Assembly (NCBI GenBank): GCA_002293145.1
Contig: DBCO01000013.1
Coordinates: forward strand, 1-64,000
Direction: 5' to 3'
Length of the DNA stretch: 64,000 nucleotides
From: Akkermansiaceae bacterium UBA956
GTDB taxonomy: Bacteria; Verrucomicrobiota; Verrucomicrobiia; Verrucomicrobiales; Akkermansiaceae
Below, in pieces: positions 18,273 through 26,500 of the stretch. Position 1 is the stretch's first letter; the number at the start of each line of letters is the position of its first letter. The notes under the pieces are model-generated. The model had not been told where the DNA came from and did not search any database. It saw only the letters and a list, made by a program, of their open reading frames with translations. The position numbers and the translations under genes were made by a program.

Positions 18273-19364
18273 ATGTCTAACATGAACCAGTCACTATTCA
18301 TCCAGCCGCGCTTCGTGGGGCCGAGATTTGAGGGGCATACGCTTCCTCTCTCGGCTGCGAGGGATTTGGCTGCTTATGAAGAACTCGTTCTAGAGTTGGC
18401 GAAACACTTGGTCAGGCAGAGACACGGTCGGGTCAAAAAAGGATTTGCTCAGGGGTTCAGTTTGCACATCGAGCGCATTGATGATGGCAGTGCCATGCCC
18501 GCCTTAGTAGCGATGATGCTGGGCGTCCTTATAACCGAACCGCCCCCTGAGATTTTTGAGGCAAAGGACTTGATCAATGAAGTCATTGCTACGGAAGAAG
18601 GTGAGTCTTTCCCAGCGGATTTCCCTAAGGAGTTCTACAGTTATTTCAATCGTATCGGCCGTTCGTTAGAGGCTGGTGAATCGATTGAGTGGTTACCGCA
18701 TTCTACCACCAACAAAACGGTGCTTACGCCTGTGAAGCGGAAGCGGTTAGTTCTGGCTCAGCGCGAGACGTATGAAGCGGAAGTCGATATGGCAGGCTTT
18801 ATTGATAGTCTCGATGCCAAGCGCAAAACAGGAACCCTCGATAGCCTAGAGAATCAAATCGTAACATTTAACTTCGATGATCGCTTTTTTGCCGATTTGA
18901 AAGAAGCTCTGGGAAATGCGCGACTGGCAGTATCATTGAAAGGAATAGGCGTTTTCGATCTGAATGACCGTCTCACGGGAATTCCTGAAATCGCGCATTT
19001 GGAAGTCGTAGCTAACCCTGAAATGGTAGATCGCATTGCTACGCTATACGAGTTGAAGGACGGATGGTTGGAAGGTGGCGGTGTTGCGCCTGTGCCTGAA
19101 AATCTCGATTGGTTAATTGGTGAGATAATAAGGGAATTTCCTCCCGACCTCGAATATCCGTCGGTGGTACCCACGGAAGAAGGAAACATCGTATTTGAGT
19201 GGATTCGCCCGCATACGAGGATCGAGCTAGAGGTAAATTTTTCTGAGCAGCAGTTAGAGATCTATGCCACGAATCTGAAAACAAACGATTTTGTCGAAGA
19301 AACGCATCCGCAAACTGATTGGGCGGACGCCTTTGCCAAAGCTTCCCAATTACTCGATCGATGA
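18273..19364 (+). CDS. Uncharacterised protein, first gene of an overlapping pair
   Basis: The 363-residue soluble protein has no signal peptide and no catalytic motif that I can name. The N-half is rich in helices. The C-terminal 110 residues (LYELKDGWLEGGG...PVPENLDWL, then PTEEGNIVFEWI, then a Leu/Glu-rich strand pair) look like a compact alpha/beta domain. The stop overlaps the next start by the four bases ATGA, so the two are translated together. It opens an accessory block ahead of a restriction-modification gene. I cannot assign a function; a two-component defence or toxin-antitoxin role is only a guess from context. Confidence 0.75.
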   Translation: MSNMNQSLFIQPRFVGPRFEGHTLPLSAARDLAAYEELVLELAKHLVRQRHGRVKKGFAQGFSLHIERIDDGSAMPALVAMMLGVLITEPPPEIFEAKDLINEVIATEEGESFPADFPKEFYSYFNRIGRSLEAGESIEWLPHSTTNKTVLTPVKRKRLVLAQRETYEAEVDMAGFIDSLDAKRKTGTLDSLENQIVTFNFDDRFFADLKEALGNARLAVSLKGIGVFDLNDRLTGIPEIAHLEVVANPEMVDRIATLYELKDGWLEGGGVAPVPENLDWLIGEIIREFPPDLEYPSVVPTEEGNIVFEWIRPHTRIELEVNFSEQQLEIYATNLKTNDFVEETHPQTDWADAFAKASQLLDR

Positions 19365-19777
19365 ATGCAGAATGGACAACCGAGCATCTGTTTTATCGTC
19401 AGGTCAATCCTAACTGGCTTTCGAATGGGCAACCTAACAGCCAAGCCTTCGGCCCAATGCCTAAAGACAAAAATCTGCTATCGGTGGACGATTCCGCCCT
19501 GGTATCGGCCACTGATGCGTGGCGTCACTTTACGCAGAAGTTAGGATTCCGCTCGGTCGGCACCTGGGCGGTGTCCTTTGCGGAGATAAAAGAAGTGCAA
19601 GATCTAAAGGTGTGCTCCTCGCCGTTAGTGGTTCCCGAAGACACTTCCAAAAACAACCCCGCGCATTGCCACGTGGATTTCTCCCAGGTGAGTTCAAAGA
19701 GTCAAAAGAAGCATAAAGCACAACTTCTGGCATTGAAGGCGAGTGCCCGTGGCTGTCAATATGCGCCGATCAGTTAG
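19361..19777 (+). CDS. Uncharacterised protein, second gene of an overlapping pair
   Basis: The 138-residue product begins NAEWTTEHLFYRQVNPNWL, followed by QAFGPMPKDKNLLSVDDS and, near the end, CHVDFSQVSSKSQKKHKAQLL. It is soluble, with many polar and aromatic residues near the N-terminus, and resembles small conserved proteins of unknown function. The start at 19361 is set by the ATGA overlap with the upstream gene; the frame is open to 19319 but that would lie deep in the upstream gene. Convergent with the HEPN-like gene, 53 bases apart. Confidence 0.75.
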   Translation: MNAEWTTEHLFYRQVNPNWLSNGQPNSQAFGPMPKDKNLLSVDDSALVSATDAWRHFTQKLGFRSVGTWAVSFAEIKEVQDLKVCSSPLVVPEDTSKNNPAHCHVDFSQVSSKSQKKHKAQLLALKASARGCQYAPIS

Positions 19778-19830
19778 GTGGTCGTGTGAGCAATGCAAAT
19801 TAAAGCACCAAAGATTGAGAGGCTATTTGG

Positions 19831-20826
19831 CTAATTTGCGTCTTCGGCGAATTCAGGAGTAATGGCTCTGATGATTGTCTCAGTATCGCGAAGAACTTTA
19901 GTGGCTTGATTAGCGTCTACAGCTTTGCCGACATGTACCACCTTATTTCGGAGATCGAGAAGGTCCTTTATATTCTTTGGTGTACATGGAAGCGGGACAT
20001 TGATTTTTTTCAATAATTCTAGACGATTGCGCAGCATTTTGTGACCTTCGAGCATTAGTTTTATGTGCTGGTCTGTAGCTTTGTTTTTTTGCATTTCCGT
20101 GCGAATGCGACGAGTTGCAGCGACTTCGAGCGCTGTTGCTGATTCGATTACGACGTTTCTGAAATCATTTTCTTGAAATGCATCACAGGCCCGAAGAAAT
20201 AACTGATACTGTAGTGATAATTCTTTTTCTTTGGAGCATAGACGCATGGCATTGATTAGATCGGATCTTGTCGCAAAATTTTTCGCTTTATGCTCCGTAA
20301 CAATAATTTCAATTGTTTGTGAGCGTGGTTGAAGATGTTTCCACGGCTTGTGTTGCTCAATTCGCAGGCAAGTTCGAATATCTCCCTCGACACGTATGGA
20401 TGAAGTCGTTCTTTGGTTCGAGATGATGCGCAGGAATGCGTCGAAATGATTGAACCAATCAAAAGTTGCAACATGAACTTCGTGGGCAAATTTCTCGATG
20501 TCTGCTGGGCTTTCGGGAAATACGGCGAAAAGATGTTTCACTGATGCCATAACATTTCCTTTGCCATCAGCCCCATGGAGTGAGCCCCAATCGATATCAG
20601 CATCGGATCGGATGTATCGCTTTGCTATTTTAGGTTGAGCCAAGCGCTCGTGGTAGTCACCGTATTTTAAGTGCGCGCTTGTGTTTTCATCCGCTGGCAC
20701 AAGTAAAGGTGTATGTAGGATTAGCTTGTGCCCGCCGATGATTGCAGAGAATCTATGACCGAGAGCGCAATTTGTCAGCGATATGGGGCTGGGTAGGGCT
20801 ACTATAGCGTAATAATTTGATTTCAT
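19831..20826 (-). CDS. HEPN-like protein downstream of a restriction-modification gene
   Basis: The 331-residue product has an N-terminal region without a recognised fold and a helical C-terminal domain. There a CDAFQENDFRNVVIESATALE helix is followed by DLLDLRNKVVHVGK. R293-N-K-V-V-H298 fits the HEPN RNxxxH ribonuclease or nucleotide-transfer motif. The start at 20826 lies 8 bases after the stop of the methyltransferase gene, so the two form one transcript. The gene is visibly more AT-rich than its neighbours. HEPN domains often serve as toxic effectors of defence systems; here that is inference from motif and position. Confidence 0.7.
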   Translation of the reverse strand: MKSNYYAIVALPSPISLTNCALGHRFSAIIGGHKLILHTPLLVPADENTSAHLKYGDYHERLAQPKIAKRYIRSDADIDWGSLHGADGKGNVMASVKHLFAVFPESPADIEKFAHEVHVATFDWFNHFDAFLRIISNQRTTSSIRVEGDIRTCLRIEQHKPWKHLQPRSQTIEIIVTEHKAKNFATRSDLINAMRLCSKEKELSLQYQLFLRACDAFQENDFRNVVIESATALEVAATRRIRTEMQKNKATDQHIKLMLEGHKMLRNRLELLKKINVPLPCTPKNIKDLLDLRNKVVHVGKAVDANQATKVLRDTETIIRAITPEFAEDAN

Positions 20827-20834
20827 GTGGTCAA

Positions 20835-23800
20835 TTAAACCTGCCCTAAGCCTTTGAGCATTTCGATGATGCTGGAGATTTGGTCGGTGCGTTTTTGGTT
20901 TTTGCGGCCGAAGTGTTGGCTGAGGGTTTCGGCGGTGGCGGTGGGGTTGGTGCTGAGAAGTTGACGGACTTGGGCGACTTGTCCGGTTAGGGTTTCCGAC
21001 CACACGAGAGTTGCTGCTGGCGTTGCATCTTGAGCTTTTGGCTTTTTGTTTTTGGGCGTTGTCTCGGTTTCGGTGCCAGTGAGTGTGGGTTGGATGCTTT
21101 CTCCAGCTTTGGGGTTTTGGTATTCTGGGCGGAGCCAGCGGATGAGTCCTTGTTTTTCCTCGGCGGCGCGTTGGTGGTTCAGGGCGACGAGGCGCGTGAG
21201 GAGCTCAGCTTCGGAAATGCTGAAACGCTGAGATTCTGAAATGCTGAAATCTGTTGAGGAAGGCAGTTTGAGCAAGTCGCTCCACCCGTAGGCTTCCAAA
21301 ACGGCGGCATCGAGTTCGTCGTGGAGTTGTTTGAGGAGCGTGACGAGTCCTTGGTCGTGGATGACTTTGTCTTTGGCGTTAAGTTGTTCACCTGCTCGGA
21401 CTTTTTCTAACACGTTGTATGTCCCTGTTAGAGTGAGGCCGGGATGCTGCTCCAATTGCCGCTTGCGGTGTGTATCCAAGCGCTCGCCGAGGTCTCGAAT
21501 GCGTTGCTTTAGCTCTCCTTCTTCCACGGCGGGGAACGGGAAGGGATCGAAACACCGAGATTTGTTGTAGCGGGGGGTGTTCCCTCCTAAGTCTCCACCA
21601 GTTGCTAGAGCCCAGACTACGTGCGCAATAGATGATAATATGCCGAGATTTAAGGCGTCATCACTAGCAATCGCAATGAGCATATTGTCAGGCAAGATCG
21701 TCTTTTCCAAGAACGTAAAGAAACGATGTTTGCTGGTTTCAACAGTGGCGATGTAAAGATTCAAATCATCAAGTGCTGGCCGGAAGTCCCTCCTTGGCTC
21801 TCCAAATATCCACCAGTTCAGTCTGTAGCTGTCGCGTTTGTTTTGATCTCGTTCAGGTTTTACGTGTGTAAACACGTGCTGATATAATGAAGGAAATTCC
21901 TCGCGAGCTTGCTCTACACTTAGACCGAAAAGATCGATGATGAAAACATTGCGCGGGCGATCTGTTAGATCTTTTCCGTTCCTATAGCCTTTCAAATGCT
22001 TTTCGATTCCTTCAACCGTATGAAGCCCAAGTTTCTCAGCTTCTTCCTGCGTAGCAATGAAACCTGCGCCATGCAGCTTAACGCCCGGACAACTCAGTTT
22101 TGCGTTAGCTTTTAGAGCTTGGCAAGATGTAACATCTGCTCCGACATTGAGATTGCTGGCAATTATCCCACGTTGACGAGTGATTTCTACCATACATTCG
22201 CCGTGTTCCATGGCTACTTCGGAGGTAACTGTTTCGAGAACGCCCTCAGCATTGCCAGGGGCGGCGACGGTCATCGCAATTCTAACGGCTGCGGCATCGG
22301 CGGAGTCGATCCAGGGGTGGTCGGGGATGGCGTAGGCGAGATGAAGAGGGGCTGGGAGGCGAGACGCCTCCGCCACGGTCACGTAGGGCTCCATGACGCG
22401 ACGGTTGAAGGTTTGGTGAATGGAGTTAGTCGTGATGAAGCCAAAGCGTTTCGTGCGTGCTGCAACTGTTTCAGACGCCGCCTTTGCCCACCAGAACATC
22501 ACTAAGTCCGCAGACTCGGGCACGTCGCCTTTCCATGCTTTGCGCAAGGCTTCGGTATAGCCATCACCGAGGGCATCGCGCATGCGAGAGGCTCCTATAA
22601 ACGGTGGATTGCCGACGATGTAATCGGCCTGTGGCCATTCGGCACGGCGGGGATTGATGTAGTCGAAGAGGACGGTGCGGGCGGACTCATCGGGCACTTC
22701 TTTTCCGGTGACCGGATGCGGCTTGGTGCTGTGTCCGTCCCAGATGGTGAGAATTTTTCCCGTCTCTTCATCGATGCGCGGGATTTTCTCATCGTAGGCG
22801 AGAACGGCATCTTGTTGGCGAATGCTCTGGGTTTTTGGCAACAAGGGGCGGTCGCCCGTATCGGCTTTGCCCGTAGTCTTGCGCTGCCACTGGAAGTAAC
22901 CAATCCACAAAACCAGTTGGGCAATGGCGACGGCATTATGCGAGAGCTCCAGCCCGAGGAATTGCTCGGGGCGGACTTTGTATTCGTTCATCTCGAAGGT
23001 GGCATCTCCACCAAGAGCGGTAACGAGTTCGAGAACCTCGGCCTCGAGGCGCTTCATGTGCTCTAGGGTGACGTAGAGGAAGTTGGCGGTGCCGCAAGCG
23101 GGATCGAGCACCTTGATGCCGCAGAGGTGGCGATGAAAGGCGGTGACGAGCTTGAGTGCCTCGGCGTCTTTCTTTTTCGCATCGGCCAGGAGCTTATTGC
23201 GTTCGGTGCCGATGGCTTGGGCTTCTTTGGTGGTGCCCAGCGCGTTCATTTCTTGTTGGCGCAGATCGGCCTGCACTTCTAGGATCTCGGCATCGGCATG
23301 GAGCTTGGCGGCGGCGATGCGCACGGACTCCCATTCATCGCGAAGCGGCTCGATGATGGTGGGCCGGATCAAGCGTTCTACGTAGGAGCGCGGAGTGTAT
23401 TCGGCTCCGAGCTTGTGGCGTTCGCGTGAATCGAGAGCACGGGTGAGCAGTGTGCCGAAGATGGAGGGCTCCACGCCTGACCAATCGGTGCCTGCGGCAT
23501 CGATGAGCATGCTCAGTTGCCCGTGATTGAGCGGCAGCGCGGTGGTATTTTCAAAGAGTCCGCCATTGAAGTGGGCGATTTCCTTCATTAGCAAGGTCGA
23601 GTAGCTAGTGCCCGTGGCCATTTCCTTCCACAAGGCTGTGACCAGTGGCACGAAACCATGCGGGGAATCCTTGACCTTTTCGAGAATGTCCTTGAAGCCG
23701 TTTTCGGGAAGCAGGCCGATGTCCTCGGCAAACATGGTGAAGAGGCTGCGCTGAAGAAATCCTGCGATGACTTGTGGATCGTGCCCTGCGGCTTCCAGAG

Positions 23801-24473
23801 ACTTCGCCAGCTTCGCTAAACGATCGGCAATATCACGGGTGACTTCGGCGGCTTTCTTGGAGGGATCGAGCGAATGAGGATCGGTGAAAACGGCACGGAG
23901 GCGCTCACGGATTTCTGGGCGGTGCAGATCAGCAAGGAGGATGCGGTGATTTTTCGGATCAGGGAATCTCTCATAACGCCCGCCTGTGCAGGTGAATTCG
24001 GCATAGAGATCGATCGAGTAACCGACATCGCAGACGATCAAAAACGGTGGTCTGCCATGATTGGCAGGCAAGGAAGTGATGTAATCGCGTCCTTGATTGT
24101 AGGCGCGTTCAAGCGCTTTATCGAAAGCAGCCGAGCCCCGCTTGCCGTGTCCGAGCTTGGTGCTACTAGGCTTGGCGGCATCTTCCTCAGCGATGATTTC
24201 GGAGGAACCTTGCTTCGTCTCACAAACAAAGTGCCCGGCTTTATACAAGTCGATGTAATTGGTCACCGCAGTGCCGTCAGGATTGGTGCGGGTGATAGCG
24301 CGGTCAAAGACGTAGAGATTTTTCTCAGGATCAGCCGTCGTGGGATTAGGTGGCGCGACTTCCAGAAGAGCGCATAGCTCAGAGAGGAACATTTGATAGT
24401 TCGCGCGCTCCGCAGCGGCAGAGCGCTCCCAGCGATCAATGAATGTGGCGATGATAACTTCCTGTTGAGACAC
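20835..24473 (-). CDS. Single-chain type IIG/IIL (MmeI-like) restriction-modification enzyme
   Basis: The 1212-residue protein carries nuclease and adenine methyltransferase on one chain. An N-terminal PD-(D/E)xK site is D75-x9-E85-x-K87 (IDLYKAGHFVCETK), the same spacing I recall for MmeI. A helical connector leads to motif X (GAEYTP, 357-362), motif I (DPACGTANF, 458-466) and the catalytic NPPF (623-626) of the Eco57I type. The C-terminal part should hold the target-recognition domain and contains GGNTPRYNKSRCFDPFPFP. A basic wHTH-like tail follows. It is longer than MmeI (919). Recognition sequence cannot be read out. First gene of an operon with the HEPN-like gene. Confidence 0.88.
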   Translation of the reverse strand: MSQQEVIIATFIDRWERSAAAERANYQMFLSELCALLEVAPPNPTTADPEKNLYVFDRAITRTNPDGTAVTNYIDLYKAGHFVCETKQGSSEIIAEEDAAKPSSTKLGHGKRGSAAFDKALERAYNQGRDYITSLPANHGRPPFLIVCDVGYSIDLYAEFTCTGGRYERFPDPKNHRILLADLHRPEIRERLRAVFTDPHSLDPSKKAAEVTRDIADRLAKLAKSLEAAGHDPQVIAGFLQRSLFTMFAEDIGLLPENGFKDILEKVKDSPHGFVPLVTALWKEMATGTSYSTLLMKEIAHFNGGLFENTTALPLNHGQLSMLIDAAGTDWSGVEPSIFGTLLTRALDSRERHKLGAEYTPRSYVERLIRPTIIEPLRDEWESVRIAAAKLHADAEILEVQADLRQQEMNALGTTKEAQAIGTERNKLLADAKKKDAEALKLVTAFHRHLCGIKVLDPACGTANFLYVTLEHMKRLEAEVLELVTALGGDATFEMNEYKVRPEQFLGLELSHNAVAIAQLVLWIGYFQWQRKTTGKADTGDRPLLPKTQSIRQQDAVLAYDEKIPRIDEETGKILTIWDGHSTKPHPVTGKEVPDESARTVLFDYINPRRAEWPQADYIVGNPPFIGASRMRDALGDGYTEALRKAWKGDVPESADLVMFWWAKAASETVAARTKRFGFITTNSIHQTFNRRVMEPYVTVAEASRLPAPLHLAYAIPDHPWIDSADAAAVRIAMTVAAPGNAEGVLETVTSEVAMEHGECMVEITRQRGIIASNLNVGADVTSCQALKANAKLSCPGVKLHGAGFIATQEEAEKLGLHTVEGIEKHLKGYRNGKDLTDRPRNVFIIDLFGLSVEQAREEFPSLYQHVFTHVKPERDQNKRDSYRLNWWIFGEPRRDFRPALDDLNLYIATVETSKHRFFTFLEKTILPDNMLIAIASDDALNLGILSSIAHVVWALATGGDLGGNTPRYNKSRCFDPFPFPAVEEGELKQRIRDLGERLDTHRKRQLEQHPGLTLTGTYNVLEKVRAGEQLNAKDKVIHDQGLVTLLKQLHDELDAAVLEAYGWSDLLKLPSSTDFSISESQRFSISEAELLTRLVALNHQRAAEEKQGLIRWLRPEYQNPKAGESIQPTLTGTETETTPKNKKPKAQDATPAATLVWSETLTGQVAQVRQLLSTNPTATAETLSQHFGRKNQKRTDQISSIIEMLKGLGQV

Positions 24474-24565
24474 AAGACGATCTTATGCAGCAAAATCGTT
24501 AGGGCAATGAAAAAAGAGTTCTTTGCTGATACAATATGACTCAATCTTGCCTTTTGCAGACGAGG

Positions 24566-24796
24566 GCGAGGATTTCTCAGTTGCGCATGAGTGCTCTGCG
24601 GGCGCACCTATGAACTCTGCGGGCGCGCGTGAGCATTGCTCAGGTTGGCACGCGTGCTCTGCGGATGTGGCTGAGTGAGGCTCGTCTCGGCATGAGCAAG
24701 GCTCAGATGAGGATGAGTGCTCTTCGTGCGCGCATGAGTGATACGCGGACGAATGCGAGCATTCTTCGGACGCTCATGAGGACGCTTCCGAGGAAC
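24566..24796 (+). repeat. Degenerate 21-bp tandem repeat, 11 in-phase units
   Basis: Eleven consecutive 21-bp units start at 24566, 24587, 24608, 24629, 24650, 24671, 24692, 24713, 24734, 24755 and 24776, with no insertion or deletion. The consensus is near ATGAGTGCTCTTCGGGCGCGC. On the plus strand it reads a heptapeptide repeat like M-S-A-L-R-A-R. The frame is open from an ATG at 24536 to a TGA in unit 24608, then from GTG 24629 to 24889 (86 codons). It could be a decayed coiled-coil gene or a non-coding minisatellite. A true protein product is not supported by a clear start or ribosome-binding site. Confidence 0.85.
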
Positions 24797-25072
24797 ACGA
24801 GAAGTGCAAAATTCGCGAAAAACGATCTGATACTTTCACCAAACCTCGTTATTTCACCTAGAAACGAGCATGTATCAAAAAAAAATTAGGGGCTAGATAG
24901 CGATGGGCCATTTCACTAACAACATCCATTCGATGAAAAATCGTACGATGCCGCAGGGATGCTTGCAGGAAAAATGAAAATAATCGAAAAAAGTTGCAAA
25001 AAGTTTCGCAAACCAGCAACCACTACATCTTGTATGTTAATAAAACGTGAATAACTCATCTGGTATTTCCGC

Positions 25073-25100
25073 TTGAAAATACGTGCTTTTGTGGTAGCAT
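25073..25100 (+). promoter_or_regulatory. Candidate sigma-70 promoter for the small gene at 25208
   Basis: TTGAAA at 25073-25078 and TAGCAT at 25095-25100 are separated by 16 bases. Transcription would begin near 25107 and leave a leader of about 100 bases. Confidence 0.4.
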
Positions 25101-25207
25101 TTTCTCGTTGCCGCGAGGTAACACAAACCGTGAGACAACCTGGTGTTTTCGATCCATGGGTAACTCACATGCAACAACCAAAATAACATAACACAAACAA
25201 CAAAACC

Positions 25208-25609
25208 ATGATTAAGAACAATAGCTTAATCGAAGTCGTAAACTGCCGAGATCGTGTTCGCACGGCTTGGCGTGAATTCGCCGCCGCTGAAACCTTTGCC
25301 GGGAGAACCCTGGCGGAGTTTGAGGCAGACACCCTAGCAGTCGTTCAGGCGCGAGAGCAACTGGACACCGCTCGGTCGAAACAAAGCGGCCTGATCCGAG
25401 CACGGGAGCAAGCGGACAAGGAGTTCCGTGATCTGCTGGACTTGGTGATCAACTCGGTGCGCGGCAATCACGCCTATGGCGCTGATAGTTCGCTGTATCG
25501 AGCCCTGGGCTACGTGCCACGAAGTGAACGGGCCTCTGGTCTCACGCGCAAGCGCAAGGGCGAGGAGAACACCAACCAGATCAGCCAAAAAGAAAACGAC
25601 GCTGCTTGA
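25208..25609 (+). CDS. Small helical protein of unknown function
   Basis: The 133-residue product is highly charged and helical, with an alanine/arginine/glutamate-rich central coiled region (about residues 20-85). A more conserved-looking C-terminal motif reads GADSSLYRALGYVPRSERASGLTRKRKG, and the tail is disordered. No signal or membrane segment is present. It is a single-gene unit with its own candidate promoter and a strong terminator. I do not recognise a characterised family. Confidence 0.75.
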   Translation: MIKNNSLIEVVNCRDRVRTAWREFAAAETFAGRTLAEFEADTLAVVQAREQLDTARSKQSGLIRAREQADKEFRDLLDLVINSVRGNHAYGADSSLYRALGYVPRSERASGLTRKRKGEENTNQISQKENDAA

Positions 25610-25665
25610 TCTAGGCCCTGGTAAGCTATCTGATCAGCGCAACGTCGCATTGTTACAGACTCAGT

Positions 25666-25696
25666 CCGCCGATGCTCACGCGTCGGCGGGCTTTTT
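25666..25696 (+). terminator. Rho-independent terminator after the small gene
   Basis: The perfect stem CCGCCGA / TCGGCGG has a 10-base loop and is followed by GCTTTTT. It ends about 85 bases past the stop at 25609. Confidence 0.88.
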
Positions 25697-25782
25697 GCTG
25701 TCCGCAAGGAGAGTTTCGCCTATGGTAGATAAAAGAAAAGCGAAATTTTTCGAAAAAAAGTGATGAATCCTGAAATTCTTTC

Positions 25783-25810
25783 TTGCCATCGGTGGAAATA
25801 TTCCTAAACT
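25783..25810 (+). promoter_or_regulatory. Candidate promoter of tRNA-Val
   Basis: TTGCCA (25783-25788) and TAAACT (25805-25810) have a 16-base spacer and lie just upstream of the mature tRNA 5' end at 25828. Confidence 0.5.
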
Positions 25811-25827
25811 CTGCGCCCCCACCCCAT

Positions 25828-25902
25828 GCACGGGTAGCTCAGCGGTAGAGCAACCGGTTTACACCCGGTCGGTCGGCGGTTCGATCCCGTCCCCGTGTAC
25901 CA
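25828..25902 (+). tRNA. tRNA-Val (anticodon TAC)
   Basis: The acceptor GCACGGG pairs with CCCGTGT. The anticodon stem ACCGG/CCGGT encloses the loop TTTACAC, giving anticodon TAC. The T-arm contains GGTTCGATCCC and CCA is encoded at the 3' end. Like the tRNA-Arg in this window, its first acceptor pair is G-U. Confidence 0.96.
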
Positions 25903-25939
25903 TCTCTTTCTTATAGGCTTTGGCCGAATGACGAAATCA

Positions 25940-25962
25940 ACAGCGCACTGCGCTGTTTTTTT
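25940..25962 (+). terminator. Terminator of the tRNA-Val transcript
   Basis: ACAGCGC / GCGCTGT form a 7-bp stem with a 3-base loop, followed by a run of T residues. It lies 38 bases past the tRNA. Confidence 0.85.
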
Positions 25963-26026
25963 GTGCCCGGATGGTGAACTCCCATATCCCTTTGCATGGT
26001 CGAGGGGTATGCCATACACGATGGAA

Positions 26027-26049
26027 AGAAGGGATTTCAAATCCCTTCT
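26027..26049. repeat. Perfect 11-bp inverted repeat between convergent units
   Basis: AGAAGGGATTT and AAATCCCTTCT flank a single C. It lies between the tRNA-Val terminator and the stop of the convergent GNAT gene at 26063, so it may form a hairpin ending that minus-strand operon. There is no clean T-run on either side. Confidence 0.6.
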
Positions 26050-26062
26050 CCATAGGGGCGTC

Positions 26063-26500
26063 TCAATGCTCGAAGTCGCGGAGCGGTTTGATGAAGTGGA
26101 AGCCCCAGATCTCGAAGCCTTTGCTTTGGTAGAGGCGGTGCGAGGGGTAATTGGTGGTGTAGCTATCGAGCACCTCGATGTTGCAGTTCGCTTCCTTGGC
26201 GAGAGCGTTCACGTGTTCCATGAGCGATGTGGCCACACCCTTGTTGCGGTAATCTGGATGCACAACGAGATTGTCCACTTCCATGTAATCGCCGCACCAA
26301 AGTTTCGTGCCGTGCCAAATGCCGGTGAGCCCGACGAGTTGACCATTGATGAAGGCTCCTAACACGCGATAGTTGTTGTGCGCGCGCATGATTTTCTCAT
26401 AACGTTCGCGCAAGGTGGCAGCGGGAACGTTCGGATTGAGATAGGATAGCAGCGCGATGGTGTCATCCAGTTGCGCCTCGGTGAGCCAGTGCAATTTCAT
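26063..26500 (-). CDS. GNAT-family N-acetyltransferase
   Basis: The 145-residue protein has the acetyl-CoA fold: the strand MEVDNLVVHPDYRNKGVATSLMEHV contains the Q/RxxGxA-type loop (YRNKGVA) and is followed by the C-terminal SHRLYQSKGFEIWG. The substrate is unknown. Its ATG shares one base with the stop of the gpgS-like gene (TGATG at 26498-26502). It is therefore translationally coupled to it and may act on the same metabolite or pathway. Confidence 0.85.
   Translation of the reverse strand: MKLHWLTEAQLDDTIALLSYLNPNVPAATLRERYEKIMRAHNNYRVLGAFINGQLVGLTGIWHGTKLWCGDYMEVDNLVVHPDYRNKGVATSLMEHVNALAKEANCNIEVLDSYTTNYPSHRLYQSKGFEIWGFHFIKPLRDFEH

Larger units (their letters stand above)
24474..25207. 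other. 734-bp non-coding or weakly coding interval
   Basis: This space lies between the divergent restriction-modification gene and the small gene at 25208. Its left third holds a 21-bp tandem repeat tract, listed separately. The middle (24800-25060) is AT-rich and shows no convincing gene. The right end holds a candidate promoter and a leader of about 100 bases before the ATG at 25208. No RNA gene was recognised. Confidence 0.6.

Noticed and set aside
20835..24473. Assignment of the 1212-residue methyltransferase to BREX PglX or DISARM DrmMI
   Set aside because: The N-terminal D-x9-ExK nuclease site and the absence of any other BREX or DISARM gene fit a single-chain type IIG/IIL enzyme better.
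24566..24796. CRISPR array
   Set aside because: The units are directly abutting 21-bp tandem copies without spacers, and no cas gene is present.
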